Shown: positions 16,413 through 26,303, counted from the first letter of the stretch. The stretch is DNA of 64,000 nucleotides from Micromonospora parastrephiae (GCF_016802865.1 NZ_JAEVHM010000010.1:1-64000), one strand, 5' to 3'. The notes: generated by a model from the letters alone, not told the origin. Numbers and translations: made by a program.

Positions 16413-17137
16413 CGCCGACCCGGCTTGCCCGAGACGTGAGCACGGTGGCGGTGGCCGGAATTGCTGCCTGGTCGTCGTGGAGTCACATGGTCGCCGTGGC
16501 GTTGAGGTTCGGTGAGCGTCCCGAGGTCGCCTACGTACTTCCGCTGTCGGTTGACGGGATGCTGGTCGTCGCGTCGGCGGCCATGGTCGAGGACAAGCGC
16601 GCCGGCCGGAGGGTGCGCTGGTCAGCCCGGACGGCGTTCGCGGTCGGGGTAGCGGCCAGCGTGGCGGCGAACATCGCCGCCGCCGAGCCGAGCCTCGGTG
16701 CGCGGATAGTGGCGGCGTGGCCAGCGGTGGCGTTGCTGCTGGTCGTGGAGATGCTGACCAGAGCGCAACCGGCCTCGGGCAAAGACCATCGAGCTTCAGA
16801 CACCACCCAGCCGCTCGCCTCTGAGGCTGCGTCTGTTCCACCACTGAAGTCGCTTCCGATGAACGTCGTGACTGAGGCGAACGAGGCGCAGCTGGCTGGG
16901 GCCGCCGACGGTCCGGCGACGAGCCAGGTGTCGGTGCCCCTCCGGCGAACCGGGCGACGCAAGCGGATGACGGGACGCGCTGAGCGGACGGCAGACGTTG
17001 TGGCCCGGCTGCGTGCCGAGCGTCCCCAGGCCAGCCTGGCGGAGTTGGCTTTGGCCGCAGGCGTGTCCGAACGTCATGTCCGACGCCTTGTGACGGAAGA
17101 GCTTGTGGACGGACAGCCGGCAAAGAGTCCACCTTGA
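16409..17137 (+). CDS. DUF2637-type membrane protein (Spd-like)
   Basis: This 242-residue protein has an N-terminal membrane region of three to four segments (AGIAAWSSWSHMVAVAL, YVLPLSVDGMLVVASAAMV, TAFAVGVAASVAANIAAA, AAWPAVALLLVVEML; about residues 10-115). A hydrophilic linker follows, then a C-terminal HTH (QASLAELALAAGVSERHVRR, about 208-228). DUF2637 proteins are common in actinobacterial conjugative elements and plasmids and are linked to plasmid spread. The start overlaps the previous gene. The C-terminal HTH suggests a membrane-tethered DNA-binding function. Confidence 0.75.
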   Translation: MTPTRLARDVSTVAVAGIAAWSSWSHMVAVALRFGERPEVAYVLPLSVDGMLVVASAAMVEDKRAGRRVRWSARTAFAVGVAASVAANIAAAEPSLGARIVAAWPAVALLLVVEMLTRAQPASGKDHRASDTTQPLASEAASVPPLKSLPMNVVTEANEAQLAGAADGPATSQVSVPLRRTGRRKRMTGRAERTADVVARLRAERPQASLAELALAAGVSERHVRRLVTEELVDGQPAKSPP

Positions 17138-17295
17138 CGTGCTGATGACCTTGGAGCGGCCTCCCAAAGTTCCGGTTCGCCCCTCTCCGGCCTTACGAAA
17201 TACGGCTTCGGGCTGCAACGGTCGGGACACGAAGAGTGGACCAAAGTCGCTACACTTCCCGGCTGTACCCAACGGCGACGGGGAGACGTGACGCG

Positions 17296-18579
17296 GTGCG
17301 CAAAGCAAATCTGGGCGTGTTCGGCGTAAGTCTGGGCGTCCTTGCCGCCACCATCGGCTGCGGAACCGCACCGGAGGCGCAACAGCCACCAGCCCAAGCG
17401 ACCGCCAGCGCACCGAGCGAGCGGCCGACCTTCGACCCGCCGCGCACCTTCGACACGACTGATGCCATCTCGCTACCTGACAGCGCTTCGCTGTCGAAGA
17501 TCAACCTGGGGGGACAACGCGTCGAGCCGCTACCAGTGCTACTGGAAGGAAAGCGCGTCTGGATCTCATCAGTGGACCGGTTGGAAATCGTTGACGTCAC
17601 CTCCGGCACGGTCACCGGCACGCTGCGACCCGCGCACGAGCCTGCGCTGTCGCCGTCGACGCAGAACCCGTTCGTCGGCGGCAACCCCGCCCAACCGCCG
17701 GTGCTGGCCGACCTCGGTGCGCAGCGCCGTGTGGTGACGGCTTTCGCCACCACCGCGCCCGGTCAAGGCACGACACCGCCGCGCCCGGTTATCGAAGTCC
17801 TCGCCGCTGATGCCGGCACCGGGCATGAGGCTCAACGCATCGAGATCGAGCCCAGTGACGACGACCATCACACGTTGACCCGGAAGCACCCGGTCGTCGT
17901 CGGCGCGCACGGCCCCGTGGTCGTCGCCCAGGTCGGCACCGACACCGTCGCCGTGAACCTTGATGATCGACGCGAGGTCTGGCGCCGTCCGGACTTCAAC
18001 CTCGGTGCCATCGCTAGCGATGTGGCGGTCGGTACCGACGCCAAGAGTGCAGTGGCACGTGCGCTCGCCATCGACAGCGGTGCCGAGCGCTGGCATACCG
18101 AGCCGGCAGAGACGATCGTCATCAAGCCGGGCAGCCCGAAAATCGTGACCGCGACCGGAGCGTTGCAAGGCCGCAAGCAGTTCTTCCGCCTTCTCGACGC
18201 CGCCACCGGCCGCCTCCTCGACGAGTCAAAGGCCACCAGCAGCACCGCCTACAACATCACCTGCCTACACGACGGCCGCAGCGTCACCATCTGCCAGAAC
18301 CAACGCCAGGACTGGGCAGGCGCCTTCGACGACAGCGGGAAGTGGCTCTGGGAACTACCCGACAAGAAGGCAAACCGCATCGCCCCCACCGTCACGACCG
18401 CCTGGCACGGAGCCGTCTACGGCCGCACGGCGAACGGCCCCGTCATCCTCGACGGCAGCACCGGCGAGGACCGGGAAACCGCTCCCGGCCTCACGCCGTG
18501 GCTCGTCAACGAACACGCCGCAGTCGCCAGCCCACCGGATGCCAGCGGCGGGGTGAAGCTCTACCGCGCCACCAGTTGA
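17296..18579 (+). CDS. Secreted lipoprotein with PQQ-like beta-propeller
   Basis: This 427-residue protein has a lipoprotein signal (VFGVSLGVLAATIGCG; lipobox Cys near residue 19), then a Pro/Ala/Ser linker and a beta-propeller-like domain with repeated W/V-T-G-x-x-x-W-strand patterns (VDVTSGTVTGTL, ALAIDSGAERWHTEP, DDSGKWLWELPD). It is probably tethered on the outer face of the membrane. GTG 17296 is chosen because GGGGAGACGTGAC precedes it and the signal starts there; an upstream TTG start would bury the signal. Its role in the element is unknown; surface exclusion or mating contact are guesses. Confidence 0.65.
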   Translation: MRKANLGVFGVSLGVLAATIGCGTAPEAQQPPAQATASAPSERPTFDPPRTFDTTDAISLPDSASLSKINLGGQRVEPLPVLLEGKRVWISSVDRLEIVDVTSGTVTGTLRPAHEPALSPSTQNPFVGGNPAQPPVLADLGAQRRVVTAFATTAPGQGTTPPRPVIEVLAADAGTGHEAQRIEIEPSDDDHHTLTRKHPVVVGAHGPVVVAQVGTDTVAVNLDDRREVWRRPDFNLGAIASDVAVGTDAKSAVARALAIDSGAERWHTEPAETIVIKPGSPKIVTATGALQGRKQFFRLLDAATGRLLDESKATSSTAYNITCLHDGRSVTICQNQRQDWAGAFDDSGKWLWELPDKKANRIAPTVTTAWHGAVYGRTANGPVILDGSTGEDRETAPGLTPWLVNEHAAVASPPDASGGVKLYRATS

Positions 18580-18654
18580 CAGGTGTACGACCCGAGCCAG
18601 CAGTGGATGCTCCAGCCCTCCATGTCGTGTCCAGCAATTAGCCTTCGCGTGCCG

Positions 18655-20499
18655 TCAGTTCGTCTGTCCGGTCGGTAGGTGCCGACCGATGTAACCGACA
18701 TAGACCCGGCCGCTGCGCGCCGTGTCGTCGTAGTAGTGCATCCGCGGGCTGATCATGGCGAACTGGACGATCTTGAAATGGGCTCCCATGAAGGCCTGTC
18801 CAACCGGAACGACGGAGGTTGGCACGGGCAGAACGCGCCTACTCCGGAACGTTGGGTTGGTTCGCACCTCCTCGCTTTCATCGCGGGCGTGCCGTCGCGT
18901 CGGCCATTCGTGGCAGCCATCAGGGGTGTGTTCAAGGAAGCCGTGCACGTCGCGGCCCCAGCGCCCGTTCGCCTTAGCCACTGCATAGTCACGAAGCACC
19001 AACAACGCGTCCCACGTCTTCGAAGCCCAGGCCCCCAGAGGGTCGTTGCTGTCGAGGTCCTCAGCGTGGTCAGGATCGCCCGTGAACACGACGTGCTTGA
19101 GCTTCGGTAGCCAACGGAGCAACTCGCCGAAGCTACCCGGCCGAGAGACATCCTCATCCGCCGGCTGCGCCGTCCAGGCCACCTCAGCTTGCCCCATCGA
19201 GGCCAGCCGATGGCGCAGCGTCCGTACGGTCTCCTCGGACCGAGTCAGAAGGTCGACCGCGTCGCGGTTCTCGATCTGCTCGTCATCCAGCTGCCATTTG
19301 ACGTCGTGATACGCCTTCTGTGTCTCGTCGAGCTCCGCCTGGAGCTGCGCGAGTCGGGAGGCGATGTCTTCCTGTGCCTCCTGCGACGACCGGCCGACCT
19401 CGATCAAACGCACGATCTCGTCGATTCGGTCGACGGTCAGATCATCGATGCCGACCTTGATCTTTAGGTAGTCAAGCAACATGCCTTGCTGCGCGTTGAC
19501 GTCATCTTGGGGACGATCACTCTCGCGCGTCTCGACTGCCGTCGCCCGGGGCTGAGACGGAACGAGCGAACGCCGCTTCGAGCCGACATCCCCGAGCCGG
19601 TGCACCAACATGTCGTCGGCGATGCGTTCCAGCATCCGGTGTACCCGCGCCACAGTTGCGGGTAGCGGCTGTTCGAGAGCCTGAAGTTGGGCGTTGGAGG
19701 CGAGGACCCGCGCGAGGCGGGGCTGCTCGCTGTCGTCGGTGATCCGTTCGGCGCTCAGGACCCGGTGCCGCAGCCCATCGACGACGGAGTCCGGTTGAAC
19801 CTGAGAGCGAAAGGTCCGAAGCCGGCCGGGCACTACGGCGTGGGCCTGGCCGAGCCGGTCGTTGAGCAACTGTGTGGCCTCCCCGTCCAGCACGTAGCAC
19901 GAGGCCATGCCGATGGTGAACCGGGTCAGGTTGGCGATCCGGTTCGTCCATGGGACTGACGGCAGCGAGTCGTCGTTGCCTGCGACGAAGACGACACCTC
20001 GTCGCTCGGCGTCGGTGAGGGCTCGGTGGACCTCGTCGACTTCGTCGCCCCGGATGACGATTGGTCGCGTCGTCAGGCGTGCGGCACCGTCCCAGGCATC
20101 GATGATTTCGAGCATGGGGGCGAGAAAGCGGGGGGTGCCTGCGAGGCGGGGTCGGCCGCGTGGGTCCTCGCTGTCGGGGTCGGGGGATTCGATGTCAATC
20201 CAGGCCCAAGCCGCCCGCTCTCTCGCGTTGGGCGTATGTACGGTCAGTTGGATGATCCACTGCCCGTCCGGCTTCGTTTCGGCGATCCGTACGCGCGTTG
20301 ACGTCGATCCATCCTGCCCCTCGTGCTGCAGTAGGAGGGCCCTGACGTTATCGCCGATGGTCGCCCACCGATTCTCCTGAAGCGCGGACGGATCCCAGCC
20401 CTTGGGGCCCGCGATCCAACGGTCGAGTTGTTCCCGTACCAGTGGCTGCAGGTGGTTCCGTTCGCGGTGGGTCGTAAACACAGACCTGAAACCGAGCAT
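18655..20499 (-). CDS. Coiled-coil protein of the defence cargo
   Basis: This 614-residue protein is not assigned to a family. Residues 1-290 form a mixed alpha/beta domain (IQLTVHTPNARERAAWAWID; RGVVFVAGNDDSLPSVPWTN). Residues about 350-440 are a heptad-rich coiled coil (LAQLQAELDETQKAYHDVKW). Residues about 465-614 form a C-terminal domain (LLRWLPKLKHVVFTGD) ending in a distinctive block (GAHFKIVQFAMISPRMHYYD, then VYVGYIGRHLPT). It is the last gene of the leftward defence block, 205 bp after the HEPN gene, and could be a sensor or effector for that block. No membrane segments are seen. Confidence 0.65.
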   Translation of the reverse strand: MLGFRSVFTTHRERNHLQPLVREQLDRWIAGPKGWDPSALQENRWATIGDNVRALLLQHEGQDGSTSTRVRIAETKPDGQWIIQLTVHTPNARERAAWAWIDIESPDPDSEDPRGRPRLAGTPRFLAPMLEIIDAWDGAARLTTRPIVIRGDEVDEVHRALTDAERRGVVFVAGNDDSLPSVPWTNRIANLTRFTIGMASCYVLDGEATQLLNDRLGQAHAVVPGRLRTFRSQVQPDSVVDGLRHRVLSAERITDDSEQPRLARVLASNAQLQALEQPLPATVARVHRMLERIADDMLVHRLGDVGSKRRSLVPSQPRATAVETRESDRPQDDVNAQQGMLLDYLKIKVGIDDLTVDRIDEIVRLIEVGRSSQEAQEDIASRLAQLQAELDETQKAYHDVKWQLDDEQIENRDAVDLLTRSEETVRTLRHRLASMGQAEVAWTAQPADEDVSRPGSFGELLRWLPKLKHVVFTGDPDHAEDLDSNDPLGAWASKTWDALLVLRDYAVAKANGRWGRDVHGFLEHTPDGCHEWPTRRHARDESEEVRTNPTFRSRRVLPVPTSVVPVGQAFMGAHFKIVQFAMISPRMHYYDDTARSGRVYVGYIGRHLPTGQTN

Positions 20500-20704
20500 T
20501 GCGCCGTCCCGAGGGGTTACAGGCGAGAGGGCTGCGCCGAACGCGTCGCCGCACTCGCTCGATGCAGCCCCGCTGACCTCCGTCTGCTACTCCAGCACCT
20601 GGCCTTGGTTCGGAAGCTGGAGTAGCAGCGGCGGTGTCGAGGTCGGCATCTGGACAAGGAGAGGTCAATCCGCTTGCTTGCTGGTCACCGAGATGAGCTG
20701 TTAA

Positions 20705-21541
20705 TCATGGTGCGGATTCCAGGTCATTGAGGAGCGCGTGTACAGGTGCCCAGCACATCCGCACCGTGTCGAGATCGGGCACGAGCCCGTAGTCGATCTG
20801 GTGACGAGGGTGCACGAAGTTGCGGTAGTCCCGGACCTTCTCCATGAAGTCCTTAGCGTCGGTCTGGACCCACTTCTGTCGGTGCGCATACTCGAGGAGC
20901 AGGTGAAGGCCCGCTCGTTCGGCCCGAACCCGTCGGCCGTTCCGGTCGACCAGGCCGCTCCTGCGCACGGTCTCGTCGCGGTCAGTCACCACGACGTGCA
21001 GCAGGCCTTCTACGAAGCTGCCGATGCCGATGATCGCCAATGCGTAAGCTCCGTTGTTCTGGCAGATCGACGCTTCGTCGGCACGGGCCATGAGGATGTC
21101 GGTCGCCTTGCTGTTGGGGGATAGTCGTCGCACCCGCTCGTGGAGGTCCGGCGGCGGCCCGTACAGGGGAACGTCGCTAGTCTGGCTTATCTGACCGAGC
21201 ACAGGGCGCCCGCCGATGTAGGTGATGGTGAGCTGCTCGGGAGCCAGGAGGCGGTTCAGCTCTTGCGCGATCGGTTCGGCGGCCTCGACGCCACCGTCGT
21301 ACTCCAGCGGATCACCGATGCGACAGAGCAGCCGGTCGAGGGCAGCGGCGTCATCGGCATGGCAATTGAGTACTTCAGTCAGCCAGGGGATCCGCGGGAA
21401 GCCGTCGTACTGCGGATCGCCAGGCCACCGGACCCGGTGCAGGAACCGCTCGACCTGCGTACCGGTCCGCTCGTAGGGACCATCGACGTCGCAGATCAGG
21501 CGGGCGACGCGTTCCAGAGTGAGCGGGTCGAGGGCAATCAT
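20705..21541 (-). CDS. HEPN-like protein coupled to the helicase-nuclease
   Basis: This 278-residue protein has two parts: an N-terminal region (1-125) of unknown fold, and a C-terminal helical region with R-D-Y-R-N-F-V-H at 237-244, fitting the catalytic HEPN motif R-x(4-6)-H. HEPN proteins are metal-independent RNases widespread in toxin-antitoxin and phage-defence systems. The upstream helix (GAYALAIIGIGSFVEGLLHV, about 166-185) fits the first HEPN helix of abortive-infection C-terminal domains. Its ATG overlaps the TGA of the helicase gene, so the two are expressed together. The likely role is an RNase effector or partner of the helicase. The HEPN assignment is by motif and predicted helices only. 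Confidence 0.65.
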   Translation of the reverse strand: MIALDPLTLERVARLICDVDGPYERTGTQVERFLHRVRWPGDPQYDGFPRIPWLTEVLNCHADDAAALDRLLCRIGDPLEYDGGVEAAEPIAQELNRLLAPEQLTITYIGGRPVLGQISQTSDVPLYGPPPDLHERVRRLSPNSKATDILMARADEASICQNNGAYALAIIGIGSFVEGLLHVVVTDRDETVRRSGLVDRNGRRVRAERAGLHLLLEYAHRQKWVQTDAKDFMEKVRDYRNFVHPRHQIDYGLVPDLDTVRMCWAPVHALLNDLESAP

Positions 21542-24500
21542 CGGGACACCTCCCGGTCGGCGCGCTGCTGCGCGATGTCGAGTGCTTCGGTCAGGCGCTG
21601 GAGGATGTTTGAGCCGCGCTTGCGGAAGCCAAGTTCGCTCATGGCCTCCTGGAGGCGCTCATCCCGATCACGCTGAAGCTGGTCGCTCACAAGCCAGGTG
21701 CAGATCTGTACCAACTGTTCCCGCGTGTATTCGGTGATCCGCAGACCAATCGGCACGTCGGGGCGGGGGCCACGACGGGTCGCCGGCGGCGTCGATGGCT
21801 GGGCGGGCCGGCGTGCCGGCGGTACGGGGTGGCTCCTCGCGGCGTGGTTGGCGCGGTCGACCGCCTGCTTCCAGCGGGCGATGAGTCGGGCTGTCTGGCC
21901 TGCCGGATCCACGTACCAGTCGGTCGACCAGATGCGGTGGAACTCCCACCCGAGGCGCTCGAGGTGTTGCTGGCGCAGCCGGTCCCGGTCCCGGGCGCTG
22001 TGTGCCTGGTGGTACGAGTGACCGTCGGTCTCCACGGCGAGGACCATGCGGCCGGGCTGGTCCGGGTGGGCGAGAGCCAGGTCGATGCGGTAGCCGGACA
22101 CGCCCCACTGCGGCACGGCGTTGACGCCCTGCTGCTGGAGAGCCTTCAGGACGCTGCGTTCGAGGCCGTTGAGCTCGACCCCGGTGTGCTGTCGCGCGCC
22201 CAGGTCACCGCCGAGATCAACGAACTCCAGGTAACGGCGGAGTAGTTCGGGCCCCCGGTTCCTCGTCGCCGCGGTCTGGTTCGGGTCCATGTCGTGATGA
22301 GAGAATGCGCTCACCACGGTCATCCGACTCCGCGCGCGGGTGACTGCGACGTTGAGACGCCGCTCACCGCCCTCTTGGTTGAGCGGTCCGAAGCGCAGCG
22401 GAAGTCGACCGTCTCTGGTCTTGGCGTAGCCGATGCTCAGGATGATGGCGTCCCGCTCGTCGCCCTGGACGTTCTCGAGGCTCTTAATGAAGAACCGCTG
22501 GCTCGCGGCCCGGTCCTGGGAGAAGAAGTCGTCGAGGTGCTCGTGCTCGCGGCGTCGGCTGCGCAGGGTCGCCTCGATCCGCAGGGCGTGCTTTCGGCCC
22601 ATGGTGATGACGCCGAGGCTCTCGTTAGGTCGCTGCTCGGCGTGCTCGAGAATCAGCTCAACCGCCCGGTTGACCTCTTCCGTTGATGAGCCGCTCTGCC
22701 CGGGGGCGACACGGCCGTCCACCGTCTCCAAGCGCAGCGGGCTGCCGACCTGCACGCCAGGGAACGTGACGAGGGACCGGTCGTAGATCTCGACGTTCGA
22801 GAACGCGATCAGACGCTCGTCTCGGCTGCGGTAGTGCCAGGTCAAGCGGTACCGGTCCGAGATCAGGCCACCGAGGACGTCAAGAACGGACTCGTAATCC
22901 TCAAGGCTGTCGTCAACGAGATCATCGTCTTCGTCAGCCGGGCTCTGCTGAACGAGGCGCCGGAAGAACGACGTGGGTGGGAGCTGCTTCGGGTCGCCGG
23001 CCACGACGAGCTGGGTGCCACGCATGATCGAGGCAACCGCGTCGTGCGGCTCGATCTGGCTCGCCTCGTCAAAGATCACCACGTCGAACGACCGCTCGGG
23101 CGGCAGGATGCGACTGACCACCAGTGGTGACATGGCCCAGCACGGGAACGCGGCGAGGAGCACCTCCGGTGCGCTACTGAGCAGCTTCCGCAGAGGGAGG
23201 TGCCGGCTCTTCTTGGCCGCCTCCCGCCGGACAAGGCCGTTCTGGTCGGGATAGGCGTCTCGGGCCTTCCGCAGGTTCACTGCCACGTTGCGGCGCACAT
23301 GCCGGGCGGCCATCTCGATATGCCGGCTGTCCGCAGCGCGGAAGTCCTGGACCACCGCGTCATGCTGCTGCCCGACGAACTGACCGAGGTACGGAACCCG
23401 CATGCGCATCTCGTCGAGGACCACCTGCAACCAGGAGCGCAACAGGGTGTCGGCTGCCTCGTCGCTCGAGACCTGCCGGGCGGCCAGGTCATCGAGCATG
23501 TGACTCAGCCCCAACGAGCGGAACAGCTGCTGCTGCTTGTTCAGGTCGGGCATGAGGAACAACGTCTCGCGGTCGGCGTTCAACTCGGCGAGCGTGTTGG
23601 CCGCGGTGGTGGTGGGCCCACGCTCAAGGCCGTCGATCCGGGCACATGCCGCCACCGCAGCGAGGTGGTTACGCACTTGGGTGAAGGACGACATGCACAG
23701 GTCGGCACCTGCCAGAGCAGTGGGTGCGCTGTCCTGACGGCTGAGCCTCCGCCACCGCTCACGCTGATCCGCCGCGGCTACCAGGCCCTGATACATCTCG
23801 GATCGGCTCTTGGGCGGGGCCGGACAAAGCCGTCGCAGCTCACGGCGCAGTTGAAACCGGCGGAATATACCGAGCGGCTCCGAGCGGCGCGGCCGGGATC
23901 GGCCTGGCGCTGTCGCGTAGACGAAGTCGTCCAGATCCGGGCCGAAGACCTGCTCGCCGTAGCTGGCAATGGTGCGCTCGACCTCGCTGAGCAGGTCGAA
24001 CAGATCCCTCCATGCAGCGAGGTCGTCCGGCACGTCCAGCCCCGCCCGGTCGACCAAGTCCCGGATCTGGCGCTGTGCACCCTGCAGGGCACCGGCCGCG
24101 AGTTCGTCGAGATGCACCAGCACCTTGCCGACATCATCTGGAGTGCGGATTGCGGCCTTCGCCCACGGCGACTCCCCGCGCCAGATCCTCAGCCCACCAC
24201 GATCCACGAACGTCCGAAGGTCCTCCCGCGCAGACTCAAGCCTCGACCGGTCGAGGTTCCGCAGCTCCGATGCGCGCAGGTTGTAGCCGCTAACGTCGCC
24301 AGTTGGAAGCGCGAGGAGCTGCTCGATGACCTGAAAAGCGCTTACCCCCCAGGGCTGCCGAACCTCGTGCAGCTCGGCCGGGTGCCGTTTTGCTGCGGCC
24401 CGCCGGCTGTGCAGGCGGCGATGCAGTTCGTCGGTGTCGACCGGGGGTTCGGCACCCGCTTGGGTGAGGACGTCGGCGATGCGCCGGGCGACCTGCCGCT

Positions 24501-25596
24501 TATTGATCTTGCGGTCGTGCAGGTCGAACACCAGGTTGTCGAGCCCGACGTCGTCAAGGCGGTTCATCACCGCTTCAATCGCGGCCCGCTTCTCGGAGAC
24601 GAAGAGCACGCTGCGCCCCATCGCGGCCATGTACGCGATGATGTTCGCAATCGTCTGACTCTTGCCCGTGCCGGGTGGACCCTCGATGACCACATGCCGG
24701 CCGGACAGCACCGCGTCGATCGCCGACTGCTGAGACGAGTCAGCGTCGTGGACCAGAAACTCCTTGGCCGGATCGATCCGATCGGCACTGGAGCTGGACC
24801 CCTGAGCTTGCTCAGTGCGCAACTGTTGCCGAGCGTCGCGGTCGCCCGCCATTGCGCCGATCACTGGGTGCGATGCCAGCAGCTCGGCCGAGTTGCGCAG
24901 ATCCTTGACCATGGCGAGCTTGTCGAAGCTGAAGACGCCGGCAACCACCGCGGGCTCGAGCCGGAGAGACAAGCCGCTGGGAGCGACTGCCTCGGCGATC
25001 AGTTCGTAGGCGGCACTCAACTGCTGGCCCGGGTCGGCTATCTCGGACAGCATCGCGCTCAGCTTCTCGCCGAGGGCGCTGATGTCCGCCTCCACGCCGT
25101 ACTGCCGCTCCAGCGCGTACAGGAGGACGGGATTGATCTCGGGTGACTCCGGCAGTTCCAGCGTGAAGTCGTTCTCGGTCGCCGTTCTGCTGTCCAGCGC
25201 AAGCTGCTGCAGGATCAATGGTGCCCGCAGCGGTTGCATCGGCACGGAGCCGCGCGTGTAGGGACCGACCATGCAGAGCAGGCCGCGGGTCACCCAACCG
25301 GCCTGGATGCCCTGTTCCTCCTCCAGCTCGACCAGCTTCCGGCGGAGGCTGCGGGCAGTGTTGCAGGCGGTGTTGTGACGGTCCTGGTTCGGGAACAGCG
25401 TCCGCAGGCGAACCTTTTGTCCCCGGAGCAGGTCGGCGACCACGCCGGGAGCCGCCTCGGCGAGATCGAGAGTGGTGGTCTGCCGCTCCTTGAAGTAGAG
25501 CAGCGTGTTGCGCGGGCCGAAGTCGATCAGTTGGTCTGCCCAACGGCCGGCGGCCTGTTGAACAAGGTGGAGTACATCCGGTTGGGTCAACAGCAT
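21538..25596 (-). CDS. DUF4011-type SF1 helicase with Vsr/DUF559-like nuclease
   Basis: This 1352-residue protein starts with a DUF4011-like region (about 10-110, including LIDFGPRNTLLYFKE). Residues about 280-1100 form an SF1 helicase of the UPF1/AAA_11-AAA_12 type: Walker A GPPGTGKS near 305, Walker B DEASQIEP near 842, GDPKQLPP near 868, WHYRSRDERLI near 925 and VAVTRARSRM near 1083. A PD-(D/E)xK Vsr/MTES_1575-like nuclease follows (YRIDLALAHP and VETDGHSYH near 1165-1195), then a DUF3320-like wing (about 1275-1352). It would unwind and cut nucleic acid. Overlap with the HEPN gene makes a two-gene unit comparable to a split Hhe system. All catalytic motifs look intact. Confidence 0.85.
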   Translation of the reverse strand: MLLTQPDVLHLVQQAAGRWADQLIDFGPRNTLLYFKERQTTTLDLAEAAPGVVADLLRGQKVRLRTLFPNQDRHNTACNTARSLRRKLVELEEEQGIQAGWVTRGLLCMVGPYTRGSVPMQPLRAPLILQQLALDSRTATENDFTLELPESPEINPVLLYALERQYGVEADISALGEKLSAMLSEIADPGQQLSAAYELIAEAVAPSGLSLRLEPAVVAGVFSFDKLAMVKDLRNSAELLASHPVIGAMAGDRDARQQLRTEQAQGSSSSADRIDPAKEFLVHDADSSQQSAIDAVLSGRHVVIEGPPGTGKSQTIANIIAYMAAMGRSVLFVSEKRAAIEAVMNRLDDVGLDNLVFDLHDRKINKRQVARRIADVLTQAGAEPPVDTDELHRRLHSRRAAAKRHPAELHEVRQPWGVSAFQVIEQLLALPTGDVSGYNLRASELRNLDRSRLESAREDLRTFVDRGGLRIWRGESPWAKAAIRTPDDVGKVLVHLDELAAGALQGAQRQIRDLVDRAGLDVPDDLAAWRDLFDLLSEVERTIASYGEQVFGPDLDDFVYATAPGRSRPRRSEPLGIFRRFQLRRELRRLCPAPPKSRSEMYQGLVAAADQRERWRRLSRQDSAPTALAGADLCMSSFTQVRNHLAAVAACARIDGLERGPTTTAANTLAELNADRETLFLMPDLNKQQQLFRSLGLSHMLDDLAARQVSSDEAADTLLRSWLQVVLDEMRMRVPYLGQFVGQQHDAVVQDFRAADSRHIEMAARHVRRNVAVNLRKARDAYPDQNGLVRREAAKKSRHLPLRKLLSSAPEVLLAAFPCWAMSPLVVSRILPPERSFDVVIFDEASQIEPHDAVASIMRGTQLVVAGDPKQLPPTSFFRRLVQQSPADEDDDLVDDSLEDYESVLDVLGGLISDRYRLTWHYRSRDERLIAFSNVEIYDRSLVTFPGVQVGSPLRLETVDGRVAPGQSGSSTEEVNRAVELILEHAEQRPNESLGVITMGRKHALRIEATLRSRRREHEHLDDFFSQDRAASQRFFIKSLENVQGDERDAIILSIGYAKTRDGRLPLRFGPLNQEGGERRLNVAVTRARSRMTVVSAFSHHDMDPNQTAATRNRGPELLRRYLEFVDLGGDLGARQHTGVELNGLERSVLKALQQQGVNAVPQWGVSGYRIDLALAHPDQPGRMVLAVETDGHSYHQAHSARDRDRLRQQHLERLGWEFHRIWSTDWYVDPAGQTARLIARWKQAVDRANHAARSHPVPPARRPAQPSTPPATRRGPRPDVPIGLRITEYTREQLVQICTWLVSDQLQRDRDERLQEAMSELGFRKRGSNILQRLTEALDIAQQRADREVSR

Positions 25597-25802
25597 CTCG
25601 TCTCCAAGTCAGTCGACGTACACCAGCGCTGATCAGCCGGGCCGTCGGCCCGAGGCAAAGCCCTCCAGGATAGGGCGCAAGACACGTTCAACTGGGCATC
25701 AGATTTCCGACACCGACGTCATCAGAACGACCCCACTCAGTAACCTCCACCTCCACCTCGCCGAGACTGGGCCCTCGATGCATCGAGGGAGAAAGCCAGG
25801 CG

Positions 25803-26303
25803 TCAGCGGGAGACGGCGGCCGGCGGCTTCGGCGGCTCGTATGCGCGAAGAAAGCTGGTGGCATCGACGGTGGCACTGACCAGGGCGCACGTCGTCGCGG
25901 TGAGGGCGAGCCAGAACGCCACGGTGCTCTTCCAGTCCTCGGCGATCTTCACCGTCACCACCTCGGTGACCTCTGCAGCCTCAATGGACCGGTTCCGCCG
26001 GTTGCTCGGGTCGGGCTGACGACGCCAGCCGAAGCGGGCGAAGAACTTGGCCCAGGTGTGGTTTGACCGGCCGCAGCCGAAGATCACTCCATTGACCTTG
26101 CGTCCGCACCGGCCGCCGTTCTGGGTGGTCACGCCGCACGTCGTCGGCGCCTTCACGGCGAGCAGCCAGGCCGGGATGGCGATCGCGATCGACGCCGACC
26201 AGGCAAGGCTGATGAGATCGAGCGTGACGAGGTAGTAGACGACGCCGACGATGGCCAGCGCCTCAACGCCGAGGATCAGCATGGCCTGATCTCGCTTCAG
26301 CAT
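25803..26303 (-). CDS. Small membrane protein with Cys motif
   Basis: This 166-residue protein has two N-terminal membrane segments (ILGVEALAIVGVVYYLVTL and SLAWSASIAIAIPAWLLAV, about residues 10-50). A Cys-rich segment follows (CGVTTQNGGRCGRKVNGVIF, then GCG, residues 57-79) that could bind zinc, and a third membrane segment near 130-150. It overlaps the 124-residue gene upstream by 7 bases and belongs to the operon of the SMC-like ATPase. It may be a membrane effector of the system. The family is not recognised. Confidence 0.6.
   Translation of the reverse strand: MLKRDQAMLILGVEALAIVGVVYYLVTLDLISLAWSASIAIAIPAWLLAVKAPTTCGVTTQNGGRCGRKVNGVIFGCGRSNHTWAKFFARFGWRRQPDPSNRRNRSIEAAEVTEVVTVKIAEDWKSTVAFWLALTATTCALVSATVDATSFLRAYEPPKPPAAVSR

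Noticed and set aside
23200..25146. A 648-codon plus-strand frame over the helicase gene
   Set aside because: It is a shadow of the minus-strand helicase, whose frame has all SF1 motifs; the plus frame has none.
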